From VFZL01 sp046734915 (GTDB taxonomy: Bacteria; Acidobacteriota; Vicinamibacteria; Vicinamibacterales; CAVVIG01): a stretch of DNA of 29,102 nt. Positions 16,109 through 25,556 of this stretch are shown one piece after another. The DNA lies in the NCBI GenBank assembly GCA_046734915.1, contig JBKPSC010000341.1, positions 1 through 29,102 on the forward strand. The letters run 5' to 3'. The number at the start of each line of letters is the position of its first letter. Position 1 is the first letter of the stretch. The notes beneath the pieces were generated by a model. That model had not been told where the DNA came from. It ran no database searches and saw only the letters and a program-made list of their open reading frames with translations. The position numbers and the translations under genes were made by a program.

Positions 16109-19100
16109 CGCCGCTCGACGCGGTCGCCCGGCAGGTCATCGCCGACAACCTCGACGCCACGCTCATTGTCGAGGCGGCGGCTGGCACCGGCAAGACGACC
16201 GAGCTGGTGAACCGGATACTGCGTGTGCTCGCGACCGGCCGGGCGCGGATGGTCGAAATCGTTGCCGTGACGTTCACGGAGAAGGCGGCCGGCGAGCTGA
16301 AGCTGCGCCTCCGGGAGGCGCTCGAAGTCGAGCGGGCCCATGCCGCCGACGCCGCCACACGGGACCGGCTCGAGCAGGCGCTCGAGACGCTCGAAGAGGC
16401 GCACGTCAACACGATTCACGGGTTCTGCGCCGACCTGCTGCGTGAGCGTCCAGTCGAAGCGCGCGTCGATCCGCTGTTCACCGTCTTGACCGAACTGCAG
16501 GCGAAGCGGCTGTACGAGCGTGCCTTCCGGGCGTGGCTGCAGGACGCGTTGCGTGAACCGCCGGAAGGTGTCCGCCGTGCCCTGCGTCGTTCGGCAGCGC
16601 CGGCGTTTGGGGGTGGGGGGCTCGAGGACGCTGGACCGATTGGGCGCCTCCAGTCAGCCGGCTGGGATCTCGTCGAAGCGCGCGACTATCCGGCGGCCTG
16701 GCAGCGCTCAGCCTGGAACCGCACGTCCGAGATTCACCGGCTCGTCGACGCGCTCCATCAGCTGTCGGATCTCTCCGATGCGGCGTCGAACAGAAATGAC
16801 AATCTCTTCTACGATCTCGACGCGGTTCGTCGTCTGAGCCGGCAGATCCGCCTCGAACAGGACTTCGGAACGAGTGATCTGGACGGCTGGGAATCGCGCT
16901 TCGTCGATCTCGTTCGCGACCGGGGCTTCTCCCGGACACGAAAGGGCAGTGGCTACAAGTACGGCGGCGACGTCACACGCCCGGCCGTGCTTGCCGCCCG
17001 CGACGCGCTCTTCAACGACCTCCAGCAGTTCAAGAAAGAAGCGGATGCCGATCTGGCCGCACTGCTCCAGCAGGAATTGGCGGGAGCCACGGCTCGGTAC
17101 GACCAGCTGAAGGCGGCTACGGGCGCCCTCGATTTCGTCGACCTGCTGTCTCGCGCGCGGGATCTTGTTCGTGACGACCGAGACGTACGCGTCTACCTGC
17201 AGTCGAAGTTCAAACGAATTTTCGTCGACGAATTTCAGGACACCGACCCGCTGCAGGCGGAAATACTGCTGCTCCTCTCCGCCGACGATCCGGCCGTTTT
17301 CGACCACGCCGCTGTGCGGCCGGCTTCAGGCAAGCTGTTTATCGTCGGCGATCCGAAGCAGTCAATCTATCGATTCCGCGGGACCGACGTCGAAGCGTAC
17401 TGGCGGGTCAGCCGTCAGATCGAATGTCACGGCGGCCAGCGTTTGCAGCTGAGCACGAGCTTCCGCGCCGTCCCCGGAATTCAGCGCTTCGTGAACGCTG
17501 CGTTCAGGGCGGAGATGGTGGCTGATGATCGGGCGCTCCAACCAGACTATGTCGCGCTGTCGGAGTCGCGGGCGGCGAACGACCGCCAGCCGGCCGTCGT
17601 GGTGTTGCCGGTCCCGGAACCGTACTCTGACCGTGGCGTGATGCGAAGAGTGTCGGCCTGGGCCATCGAGCGTTCGCTCCCGCAGTCCATCGCGGCGTAT
17701 ATCGAATGGTTGATCGATCCCGCGCACGGCTGGTGCGTTCAGGAGTCGGATGCCGATGGGGGCGAACGCTGGGTCCCGCTCAAGCCGCGGCACATCGCAA
17801 TTCTGTTCCGGCGGTTCACGAGCTTTGGCGACGACGTCACCCGGCCGTATGTCGACGCAATCGAAGCGAGAAGCATTCCGCACCTGCTCGTCGGCGGCAA
17901 GGCGTTTCACGGCCGCGAGGAGGTCGAAGCCATCCGCGCGGCGCTGGCGGCAATCGAATGGCCCGACGACGAGCTATCGGTCTTTGCGGCTTTGAAGGGC
18001 CCGCTCTTCGCGATCGAGGACGCGCACCTGTTCGAGTGGAAAGCGCGCTTCGGTTCGTTTCATCCGTACCGCATCCCGAGAGAGCTCGGCGGCAACTCGG
18101 GCCAGGAACTCGCGCTGTCGGCTGAGTCGACGGTTCACCTCCTGCCGATCGCAGACGGGCTCCGCTTGTTGCAGGATCTGCATCGCCGGCGCAACTATCG
18201 GCCCGTCGCCGATTCCGTCGGCCGCCTCCTGACCGAGACCCGTGCTCACGTGGGTTTCATTCTGCGTCCGGCGGGAGAACAGGCGTTGGCCAACGTTCTC
18301 CATGTCGCCGAGCTCGCGCGCCAGTACGAGGCGTCGGGCGGCATCTCGTTTCGAGGATTCATCGACGAGCTGCGGTCGGCGGCGGAGAGCGAGGCGTCCG
18401 AAGCGCCGATCCTGGAAGACACGAGCGACGGCGTGCGTCTGATGACCGTCCACAAAGCCAAGGGTCTCGAATTTCCGGTGGTGATCCTTGCTGATCTGAC
18501 CTGCAGGATGAGCCGCGCTGATGCTTCGCGGTACGTGGAGGCGAGCCGAGGATTGTGCGCGTTGAAGCTGGCCGGCTGGGCGCCGCACGAGCTGCACGAC
18601 CACGCCGCGGAAGAGGTCGCACGCGACCAGGCCGAGGGTGTCCGGCTGGCGTACGTGGCCGCCACGCGTGCCCGCGATCTGCTCGTCGTGCCTGCTGTCG
18701 GCGACGAGCCCTGGGAAGGCGGGTGGCTCAGTCCGTTGAACCGCGCGCTGTATCCGCCGCTCAGCCGACGCCGGCAGCCGGCGCGCTCAACGGGCTGTCC
18801 AGCGTTCAAGTCGAAGGACAGCGTTCTGCACCGGCCTCAGGACGAGCCGGCGTCGCCGGCAACCGTCGCGCCAGGCCAGCACGCCTTCGACGGCGAGGGT
18901 GGATATCACGTCGTGTGGTGGGATCCCAGTGCGCTCGAATTGAAGGCCGACCCGCCCTTCGGACTTCGCCGTGGCGACCTCGTCGTGAAGGACGTGCCGA
19001 AGAACGTCGTAGCCGACGGACGCGCCCGCTACGACCAATGGCTGCTGGCCAGACACGACGCGCGCGCGGCGGGCTCGGTGCCATCGCTCGGGGTTACGTC

Positions 19101-19662
19101 AGTTCGCGAGCTTATTCTCGAGAGGGCGGGTGAGGCGGGTACGGCGGGTAAGGCGGGTCGGGCAGGTGGGGATGACTTCGAGATCAACGTCGTCGATCTG
19201 ACGGCGCCTGGAGAGGCGGGCTCGGGTGGTACGGCGTTCGGCACCCTCGTTCATACCGTGTTGGCGCAGGCGCACTATGATGCGTCCGCTGATGCGCTCC
19301 GCGACGTTGCCGCCCTCGAGGCGAAAGTCCTTGGTCTCACCGAGCGCGACGCAGAGGTTGCCGCAACAAAGGTCGCACGCGTGCTCGCCCATGACCTGTG
19401 GCAGCGTGCTCGCGGCGCTGCGCAACGCGGGTCGTGCCGTCGCGAGACGCCGGTCACGCTGACGCTCGAGGACGGCCGGCTCGTTGAAGGCGTTGTCGAT
19501 CTCGCCTTCGAGGACGCTCACGGCTGGGTTGCCGTCGACTACAAGACCGATCGCGAGCTCGCCGCGGCCGAAGACGAGTACCGTCTCCAGTTGGCGATCT
19601 ATGCGCGCGCCATCCGAGCAGCCACCGGCCGGCCTGTCACCGGCACGCTGGTGAGGATCTGA
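16105..19662 (+). CDS. addA: AddA-type helicase/nuclease subunit of AddAB
   Basis: This 1185-residue UvrD/Rep-family superfamily-1 helicase has a C-terminal nuclease. Visible motifs are Walker A AAAGTGKT (K30), motif Ia TFTEKAA, the DEFQDTD Walker B (D375, E376), GDPKQSIYRFRG and VRLMTVHKAKGLEFPVV. Motif VI is AYVAATRARDLL near residue 850. The PD-(D/E)XK nuclease appears near the end as D1132 (GVVDLAF), D1145 and K1147 (DYKTD), followed by YRLQLAIYA. Both active sites look intact. The ATG overlaps the addB stop, so the two subunits are translationally coupled. An Ala-Gly-X microsatellite lies in the linker before the nuclease domain. RecB is the homologous alternative, but the addB partner decides the call. 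Confidence 0.92.
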   Translation: MTPLDAVARQVIADNLDATLIVEAAAGTGKTTELVNRILRVLATGRARMVEIVAVTFTEKAAGELKLRLREALEVERAHAADAATRDRLEQALETLEEAHVNTIHGFCADLLRERPVEARVDPLFTVLTELQAKRLYERAFRAWLQDALREPPEGVRRALRRSAAPAFGGGGLEDAGPIGRLQSAGWDLVEARDYPAAWQRSAWNRTSEIHRLVDALHQLSDLSDAASNRNDNLFYDLDAVRRLSRQIRLEQDFGTSDLDGWESRFVDLVRDRGFSRTRKGSGYKYGGDVTRPAVLAARDALFNDLQQFKKEADADLAALLQQELAGATARYDQLKAATGALDFVDLLSRARDLVRDDRDVRVYLQSKFKRIFVDEFQDTDPLQAEILLLLSADDPAVFDHAAVRPASGKLFIVGDPKQSIYRFRGTDVEAYWRVSRQIECHGGQRLQLSTSFRAVPGIQRFVNAAFRAEMVADDRALQPDYVALSESRAANDRQPAVVVLPVPEPYSDRGVMRRVSAWAIERSLPQSIAAYIEWLIDPAHGWCVQESDADGGERWVPLKPRHIAILFRRFTSFGDDVTRPYVDAIEARSIPHLLVGGKAFHGREEVEAIRAALAAIEWPDDELSVFAALKGPLFAIEDAHLFEWKARFGSFHPYRIPRELGGNSGQELALSAESTVHLLPIADGLRLLQDLHRRRNYRPVADSVGRLLTETRAHVGFILRPAGEQALANVLHVAELARQYEASGGISFRGFIDELRSAAESEASEAPILEDTSDGVRLMTVHKAKGLEFPVVILADLTCRMSRADASRYVEASRGLCALKLAGWAPHELHDHAAEEVARDQAEGVRLAYVAATRARDLLVVPAVGDEPWEGGWLSPLNRALYPPLSRRRQPARSTGCPAFKSKDSVLHRPQDEPASPATVAPGQHAFDGEGGYHVVWWDPSALELKADPPFGLRRGDLVVKDVPKNVVADGRARYDQWLLARHDARAAGSVPSLGVTSVRELILERAGEAGTAGKAGRAGGDDFEINVVDLTAPGEAGSGGTAFGTLVHTVLAQAHYDASADALRDVAALEAKVLGLTERDAEVAATKVARVLAHDLWQRARGAAQRGSCRRETPVTLTLEDGRLVEGVVDLAFEDAHGWVAVDYKTDRELAAAEDEYRLQLAIYARAIRAATGRPVTGTLVRI
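19126..19170 (+). repeat. In-frame 9-bp tandem repeat inside addA
   Basis: Five units of GC(G/A)GGTNNN, aligned with the codons, encode (Ala-Gly-X)5 at residues 1008-1022. The wobble between units lies mainly in the third codon. It sits in the linker between the helicase core and the nuclease domain. A change by whole units would keep the frame. Confidence 0.75.
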
Positions 19663-19710
19663 CCGCTGGTCACTAATCCGCAAGATTCGGCGAAGGGGGT
19701 CCGCTAGACT

Positions 19711-21513
19711 GTGGCGATGCTGGCGCTGCGCGAGCGCAACGAGTGGAAGTTCTTCAGCGTACTTCCCAAGGCTGACGCCGCGCTGACCACTGCCTGGTGG
19801 GGTGTGCTCATCCTGCGCGGAGTCCTGCCCGCGGTTTTCGCCGTCGCAACCGGGGCGTTGGTGGCTGTTGTGCAACGGGGAGAGCCACTATGGGGCGCGC
19901 TCGTCCTCGTTGGCGCGGCGTTCGTTCTGCTTCAGATCCTGACGCCGATTCACCAGGCGATCAGCGCCAACCTCGGCGATCGCACTGCTGCGTGGCTCTA
20001 CGATCGGCTGACCGAAGCCTGCGTACGCCTGCCCGGAATGGGCCACCTCGAAGATCCGCGTCTGGCGGGGGACCTCACTGTCGCAAGGGACTTCGATCTG
20101 GGAATGACCGGGCCGCCGCTGTTCATCTCGATGGACTTCATCGCCGTCGGCCTGGTGGAACTACTTGGAGGATTGGCCTGCGCGGTCGTCCTCCTCGCAT
20201 ATGCGTGGTGGGCTGCGCTTCTTCTTGCCGGCGCTTGGCTTGCCACGCATTGGCTGCTGCGAGAGAGTGCCGTTTGGCACGATCGAAACACTGACGAAGT
20301 CCGCGCGGCGCACCGTGACGCCGACTACGCCTATCGTCTCGCCGTCGATCCGTCGCCGGCCAAGGAGCTGCGGCTCTTTGGCCTCGTCGACTGGACGATC
20401 GCCCGGTTCGCCGGCCGCCGCACACGGTTGCACGCGCTGCAGTACGAGGCAACCCGACTCCGCGAGAAGCCGCTCTTCTGGAGTCTCGTCCTGGTACTCG
20501 CCGCGAACGTCATCGTGTTCTGGTCGCTCGCCTCGCAGGCAGCGACTGGAGCCAGCAGCCTCGCCGCCGTCATCGTCTTTGCTCAGGCTGCTGTCGGGAC
20601 GTCGATGATCGCCTTTGGCGGGCTCAACTGGGCGCTCGACGGCGCGGCGGCCCCGGTGGCCGCGGTCCTGCGCCTCGAGGGCGCGATGCGTCCAGTCGGT
20701 TCGCTGCCGGTGAGCGACCGCACGGCAGCCGGCCTGCCGGCCAAAGAGATCCGCTTCCGCGACCTGACGTTCGCGTATCCCGGCGGCGCTCCCGTGCTCG
20801 AGCATCTGGACCTGACGATCCCCGCCGGCTCGTCGCTGGCCATCGTCGGTCAGAACGGTGCGGGCAAGACCACGCTGGCGAAGCTGCTGTGCCGTCTCTA
20901 CGACCCGCAGGCCGGCGCTATCGAGGTGGACGGCATCGACCTCCGCACCCTCGATCTCGCGTCGTGGCGGGCACGATTGGCCGCGGTCTTCCAGGACTTC
21001 ATCCGCTTCGAGCTGCCGCTCCGTGACAACGTCGCGCCGTCGGGCGCCCCGGATGAATCGGTGAGCGCCGCGCTCGCGCAGGCTGGCGCGGCGTCGCTTG
21101 CGTCGCTGGATACCATTCTCGCGCGCGGTTACGACGGCGGCACCGACCTGTCGGGCGGGCAATGGCAGCGTGTCGCCCTGGCGCGGGCGATTTGCGCCGT
21201 GCAGCAGGGAGCTGGACTGGTGCTGCTGGACGAGCCGACCGCTCAGCTCGACGTCCGCGGAGAAGCCGAGATCTTCAGCCGCATCCTCGAAGCCACGCGG
21301 ACGGCGACCACGATTCTGATCTCGCACCGTTTTTCGACCGTGCGACACGCCGATCGCATCTGCGTGCTGGAACACGGACGCGTCATCGAGTTCGGCACGC
21401 ACGACGAGCTGATCGCGCTCGGCGGCCGGTATCGGACGATGTTCGATCTCCAGGCGCAGCGGTTCGCCGCGCCTCAAGACGAAGAGGGCCGCACCTATGA
21501 CATCCTCGCCTGA
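19711..21513 (+). CDS. ABC exporter half-transporter (permease plus ATPase), first of a pair
   Basis: This 600-residue fused permease-ATPase has hydrophobic segments at about residues 28-55, 60-82, 130-178 and 250-305. The nucleotide-binding domain starts near residue 345, with Walker A GQNGAGKTT (K386), Q-loop VFQDFIRFELPLRDNV, intact signature LSGGQWQ (480-486), Walker B LVLLDEPTAQLD and switch histidine ISHRF. Its gene overlaps the next half-transporter by 17 nt, so a heterodimeric exporter is likely. The FQDF-R(F/Y)ELPLRDNV style is common in exporters of peptides or other secondary products, but no precursor or biosynthetic gene is next to it. The start may be GTG 19711 or ATG 19717. A TAGACT (19705-19710) just before it could be a -10 of a near-leaderless transcript. 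Confidence 0.85.
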   Translation: MAMLALRERNEWKFFSVLPKADAALTTAWWGVLILRGVLPAVFAVATGALVAVVQRGEPLWGALVLVGAAFVLLQILTPIHQAISANLGDRTAAWLYDRLTEACVRLPGMGHLEDPRLAGDLTVARDFDLGMTGPPLFISMDFIAVGLVELLGGLACAVVLLAYAWWAALLLAGAWLATHWLLRESAVWHDRNTDEVRAAHRDADYAYRLAVDPSPAKELRLFGLVDWTIARFAGRRTRLHALQYEATRLREKPLFWSLVLVLAANVIVFWSLASQAATGASSLAAVIVFAQAAVGTSMIAFGGLNWALDGAAAPVAAVLRLEGAMRPVGSLPVSDRTAAGLPAKEIRFRDLTFAYPGGAPVLEHLDLTIPAGSSLAIVGQNGAGKTTLAKLLCRLYDPQAGAIEVDGIDLRTLDLASWRARLAAVFQDFIRFELPLRDNVAPSGAPDESVSAALAQAGAASLASLDTILARGYDGGTDLSGGQWQRVALARAICAVQQGAGLVLLDEPTAQLDVRGEAEIFSRILEATRTATTILISHRFSTVRHADRICVLEHGRVIEFGTHDELIALGGRYRTMFDLQAQRFAAPQDEEGRTYDILA

Positions 21514-23296
21514 GCGCCACGACCAGCTGCCGCCGGCGATCCCGTCGATGTGGCGGCTGTGCAAGCTCGGCTACCGGCACGAGCCAGGTTTGATGTCGGT
21601 GGCGTTCACGCTGGCGCTCGTGTCAGCCCTGCCCGACGCGCTCATCGCTCTCTGGCTGGCGATGCTCGGCAGCGGGGTGATCGCCGGCGACATGGCTCGT
21701 GTTCGCGCGGCGGCAGTCGGACTGGCGGTGTCAGCCGCAGCGACCTGGTTCCTGCGCATCGTGAGCACTCGCGTTCAGCGCCGCTTCAGGGACAAAGTCA
21801 CTATCGCGCTCGAGTCGCACGTCGCGCGGCTGCAGGCGTCGGTCGCGACCATTGCTCACCACGAACGGCCCGATTACCTCGATCGGTTGTCGGTACTCAG
21901 GAATCAGGTCTTCGTGCTCGACCACATGTACATGTCGGTCTTCGCGACGTGCGGCTGGTTTCTGCGGCTGGGTGTGACGGTCGCCCTGTTGGCCTCTATT
22001 CACCCGTTGCTGGCGCTGCTCGCGGCATGTGCTCTGCCGACCGTCATGACATCCACCTGGCGGCCCGGGGTCGAGCGCGCGGCTCAGGAACGCGGTGCGC
22101 AGTCGGTGCGACTCGCACGGCATCTCTTTACCCTCGCCACGACCGCGCCGCCGGGCAAGGAGGTGCGGGTGACGGGCATCGGCGAGCGCTTGGTCACCGC
22201 GAGACGCGAAGCGTGGGAGCGCTGGTATGGTCCGATTGCCGTGGCGCGTTGGAGCTCGGCGTTCTGGCACACGCTCGCGTGGGCGGTCTTCGGGGCCGGG
22301 TTCGTCGGCGCCGTCGCCTTCGTGGCAATCGGCCTGGCCCGGCCGGCTCAGGAGGTGTTGCTGGTGCTCGCGGCCGGGTCCCGCCTGTCTGCGTACGTCG
22401 GCGCAACTGTCGGCGAGATCGGTTTCCTGCGTGGCATCTGGATGGATGGATCGCGGCGGCTGGCATGGCTGGAAGACTACGCCGCCTCGATTGTGGCCTC
22501 GGCCGATCGCCCTGCGCCCGACGTACTACACGACGGTATCGTGCTCGATCACGTCTCGTTCGCCTATCCCGGCTCGACTCGACTGGTGCTCGACGATGTC
22601 TCGTTCAAGATTCCGGCCGGTGCCGTCGTCGCCGTCGTTGGCGAGAACGGCGCCGGCAAGACAACGCTCGTCAAGCTGCTGGCGAAGTTGTACGAACCCA
22701 CCTCCGGTCAGATCCTCGTTGATGGTACGCCGCTCGCGAGAATCGCCGCCGACCAATGGCGGTCGCGTTTGTCTGGTGCCTTCCAGGACTTCTTCCGCTT
22801 CGAGTTCCGCGCGCGCCAGTCTGTTGGTGTCGGCGATGTGCCGCGGCTCGATGACGACCGGGCCGTCGTCACAGCCGTCGCGCGAGCGGGCGCCAACGAC
22901 GTGATCGTCCGGCTGAAGGCTGGTCTGGATACACAGTTGGGGCAGACCTGGCCCGAAGGCGTGGAGGTTTCATTCGGTCAATGGCAGAAGCTGGCGCTGG
23001 CCCGTGGATTCATGCGTGACCGCCCGCTTCTGCTCGTGCTCGACGAGCCGACGGCGGCCCTCGACGCCGAGACCGAGCACGCGCTTTTCGAGCGCTATGC
23101 GGCTGCTGCTCGCGAAGGGGAAGCGGGCCGGATTACGATTCTCGTTTCGCACCGGTTCTCAACCGTCCGCATGGCCGATCTGATCCTGGTGCTGGATGGG
23201 GCGAGACTCGTCGAAGCGGGCACTCACGAGGCGCTGATGGCTCGCGGCGGACCGTATTCTCAGTTGTACGGCATTCAGGCTGGCGCATATCGTTAG
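21497..23296 (+). CDS. ABC exporter half-transporter, second of the pair
   Basis: This 599-residue permease-ATPase has several hydrophobic segments in its first 300 residues (for example GLMSVAFTLALVSALPDALIA). The ATPase has Walker A GENGAGKTT (K388), Q-loop AFQDFFRFEFRARQSV, Walker B LLVLDEPTAALD and switch histidine VSHRF. The signature loop is altered: V491-S-F-G-Q495 instead of LSGGQ, with Phe replacing the first Gly. The partner has the consensus form, so the two composite ATP sites may differ. ATG 21497 lies inside the end of the first gene, which indicates coupling. The substrate is unknown. Confidence 0.85.
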   Translation: MTSSPERHDQLPPAIPSMWRLCKLGYRHEPGLMSVAFTLALVSALPDALIALWLAMLGSGVIAGDMARVRAAAVGLAVSAAATWFLRIVSTRVQRRFRDKVTIALESHVARLQASVATIAHHERPDYLDRLSVLRNQVFVLDHMYMSVFATCGWFLRLGVTVALLASIHPLLALLAACALPTVMTSTWRPGVERAAQERGAQSVRLARHLFTLATTAPPGKEVRVTGIGERLVTARREAWERWYGPIAVARWSSAFWHTLAWAVFGAGFVGAVAFVAIGLARPAQEVLLVLAAGSRLSAYVGATVGEIGFLRGIWMDGSRRLAWLEDYAASIVASADRPAPDVLHDGIVLDHVSFAYPGSTRLVLDDVSFKIPAGAVVAVVGENGAGKTTLVKLLAKLYEPTSGQILVDGTPLARIAADQWRSRLSGAFQDFFRFEFRARQSVGVGDVPRLDDDRAVVTAVARAGANDVIVRLKAGLDTQLGQTWPEGVEVSFGQWQKLALARGFMRDRPLLLVLDEPTAALDAETEHALFERYAAAAREGEAGRITILVSHRFSTVRMADLILVLDGARLVEAGTHEALMARGGPYSQLYGIQAGAYR

Positions 23297-23357
23297 GCAC
23301 AGCGCTCACGATCAGCAAGAGTGCAATGTCCGATAGGCGTGACGACGAGACCGCACG

Positions 23358-24257
23358 TTGGAAGTCTTCCTGATCGACGGGACCTACGAGCTTTTCCGGC
23401 ACTATTTTGCCCTGCCGTCCCTGCGCGATGCGGATGGCCGCGACGTGGCCGCGGTTCGCGGCGTGGTCCAATCGGTGCTGTCGCAGATCAACCAGGGCGC
23501 GACGCATGTGGCGGTTGCCACCGACCACGTAATCGAGTCATTTCGTAACGGCCTCTGGCCCGGCTACAAGACGAGCGCCGGTGTCGAGCCGGAGTTGCTC
23601 GCACAGTTTCCACTGCTCGAAGAGGCACTGGTTGCCCTCGGTGTCACGGTCTGGCCGATGATCGAATTCGAGGCAGACGACGCCCTGGCGGCAGGAGCCG
23701 CACTGGCCGCCCTCGACGCGAGGGTCACACGCGTCGTCATCTGCACGCCGGACAAGGATCTGGCGCAGTCGGTGCATGGGACGCGCGTCGTGCAGATGAA
23801 CCGCCGCACCCGAGAAGTCCGCGACGAAGCAGGTGTCGTCGCCAAATTTGGCGTCAAACCGGCCTCGATTCCCGACTACCTCGCGCTCGTTGGCGACGCC
23901 TCTGACGGATATCCGGGACTGCCGGGATGGGGCGCGAAGTCGGCGGCGGCGGTGCTCGCGCGCTTCGGACATCTCGAGGCGATTCCACAGGACTGGCGCC
24001 AGTGGCATGTCAACGCCGCGCAGCCGGCCACGCTCGCCCGGACCCTGCAGGAGCAGCGCGAACGGGCGGAGCTGTTCAGGACGCTGGCTACGCTCAGGAC
24101 CGACATCCCCTTGTTCGACTCCGTCGACGAGCTGCGGTGGAACGGCCCGACCATCGCTTTTTCCGCGCTGGCCGCGCGACTTGACGCCAACGTCTCGACC
24201 GGTCCGGGCGGTCAAAGGGGAGTCCGCCCGCGCGGCAGGATTGGCCGCTCGGCGTGA
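23358..24257 (+). CDS. Stand-alone 5'-3' exonuclease / flap endonuclease-like protein
   Basis: This 299-residue protein corresponds to the PolA N-terminal exonuclease family. The metal-binding acidic residues are visible in FLIDGTYELF (D7), FEADDALA and TPDKDLAQ. The helix-hairpin-helix DNA-binding part reads VGDASDGYPGLPGWGAKSA. There is no polymerase domain. It would cut RNA primers or 5' flaps, similar in type to ExoIX/Xni or free-standing 5'-nucleases. The start is TTG 23358, with no good Shine-Dalgarno, and the preceding 61 nt hold no recognised signal. Its stop overlaps the next gene's GTG (GTGA). Its last 20 residues are low-complexity Gly/Arg-rich. Confidence 0.85.
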   Translation: MEVFLIDGTYELFRHYFALPSLRDADGRDVAAVRGVVQSVLSQINQGATHVAVATDHVIESFRNGLWPGYKTSAGVEPELLAQFPLLEEALVALGVTVWPMIEFEADDALAAGAALAALDARVTRVVICTPDKDLAQSVHGTRVVQMNRRTREVRDEAGVVAKFGVKPASIPDYLALVGDASDGYPGLPGWGAKSAAAVLARFGHLEAIPQDWRQWHVNAAQPATLARTLQEQRERAELFRTLATLRTDIPLFDSVDELRWNGPTIAFSALAARLDANVSTGPGGQRGVRPRGRIGRSA

Positions 24258-25432
24258 TCAAGGCGTCTTCGTTCTGTCGCCACGCAGACCGGTGCGGCGG
24301 CTGTGGTCTTCTGCATCTCACATACGCTGAGCAAGTCTCGGCGAAGACCGCTACGCTCCGCGCCCGGTTGAGCGCGGCAATCGGTGTGAACCACGTGCCT
24401 CCTGTTCAATTCGCGCCGGTGTTCGCGTTCAACCAACCGCCGCGAGGCTTTCGCCAGAAAGTGGCGTTCGTCTTCGGCACTGCGCCAGATGGCCGTGGTC
24501 TGGTGATGGGGCACTATGCCCGCGGTTCGCAGACGATCGTGCCGGTGACCGAGTGCCCCGTTCACAGCGATCGTGGCAACCGCGTCGCGTTCACGCTGCG
24601 AGACTGTCTGGCCGAGGCGGGTCTGACCGCCGCCGGATCGTCGCGAGCGGGCGTCCTCAGGCACCTGCTGGTGCGAACCAGCGGCGACGACGCCCAAGCG
24701 GTGGCGATGCTCGTCGTCACGCGGAACGACAAAGCCCTGCGCAAGCCGGTGCGCGCCCTGCTCGATTCAGCCGATCGACCCGATGGCTTCTTCCTCAACA
24801 TCAACGATAGACCGGGGCCGCTGATGGTCGGCCCCGACACGATTCGCATCGAGGGCGAACGGCACGTGCGCGAAACGCTCAACGGCACCTCGTACCTCGT
24901 TTCGCCGGCCGCGTTCTTTCAGACCAACACCGCTGCCGCAGGAGCCTTGCAGCGGCTGGTCGTGGATGGCCTGAGCGGCGCGTCGCGCGTCCTCGATCTG
25001 TATTGCGGTAGCGGGCTGTTCGCCCTTGCGCTGGCCCGGGCGTCGACCGCAACTCACGTTGTCGGCGTCGAGGAAAACCCGCAAGCGATCCGGGACGCGG
25101 AGGCGAACATGCGTCTCAATCGCATCGGCCGTGGTCGAGCCCGCTTGATCTGCGCCCGTGCGGAGCAGGCCTTGAGCCGGCTCGCCAGACAGCGCTGGGA
25201 TGCCGTCGTGCTCGACCCGCCACGGCAGGGGTGTCCGCCGGCCGTCATCCAAGCCGTCTTCGCTCGCATCCGGCCGTTGCGCGCGGTCTATGTTTCCTGC
25301 AATTCGGACGCGCTCGCGGACGAATTGCCGGCGATCGCGAGGGCCGGCTACCAGGTCGACGAGGTTCGCGCCGTCGACATGTTTCCGCATACCGATCACA
25401 TCGAGGCCGTCGTGCGGTTGTCCAGAGCGTAG
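24254..25432 (+). CDS. RNA (uracil-C5) methyltransferase, RlmC/RlmD/TrmA family
   Basis: This 392-residue SAM-dependent enzyme makes 5-methyluridine in RNA. The N-terminus has an iron-sulfur pattern: C8, C14 and C17 (CRHADRCGGC) plus C101 (ECPVH). The SAM site is VLDLYCGSGLFALALA with VVGVEENPQA. Catalytic elements are SPAAFFQTNT, VLDPPRQGC, the nucleophile C349 in YVSCNS, and E384 in DHIEAVV. There is no N-terminal TRAM domain, and the protein begins directly at the cluster motif, so it resembles RlmC (RumB) more than RlmD. The four-cysteine cluster is typical of the 23S rRNA enzymes rather than TrmA. The exact target (23S U747 or U1939) is not decidable. GTG 24254 overlaps the exonuclease stop. 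Confidence 0.88.
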   Translation: MIKASSFCRHADRCGGCGLLHLTYAEQVSAKTATLRARLSAAIGVNHVPPVQFAPVFAFNQPPRGFRQKVAFVFGTAPDGRGLVMGHYARGSQTIVPVTECPVHSDRGNRVAFTLRDCLAEAGLTAAGSSRAGVLRHLLVRTSGDDAQAVAMLVVTRNDKALRKPVRALLDSADRPDGFFLNINDRPGPLMVGPDTIRIEGERHVRETLNGTSYLVSPAAFFQTNTAAAGALQRLVVDGLSGASRVLDLYCGSGLFALALARASTATHVVGVEENPQAIRDAEANMRLNRIGRGRARLICARAEQALSRLARQRWDAVVLDPPRQGCPPAVIQAVFARIRPLRAVYVSCNSDALADELPAIARAGYQVDEVRAVDMFPHTDHIEAVVRLSRA

Positions 25433-25556
25433 GGGACCGTCTGACGGCCAAACCGCGATTTGCATCTCGGAGGTGACTGGCCCGACAATGTCCCGCCGAG
25501 GTCGAATATCTCTGACTGACGAACTCCTCATGAGCGAAGGAAGGTCTGCACAACTG

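Noticed and set aside
19705..19710. TAGACT as a full promoter of the ABC pair
   Set aside because: No -35 at suitable spacing was found. It is mentioned only as a possible -10.
20161..21564. Minus-strand frame of 467 codons over the first ABC gene
   Set aside because: Opposite to intact Walker and signature motifs, and has no recognisable domains.
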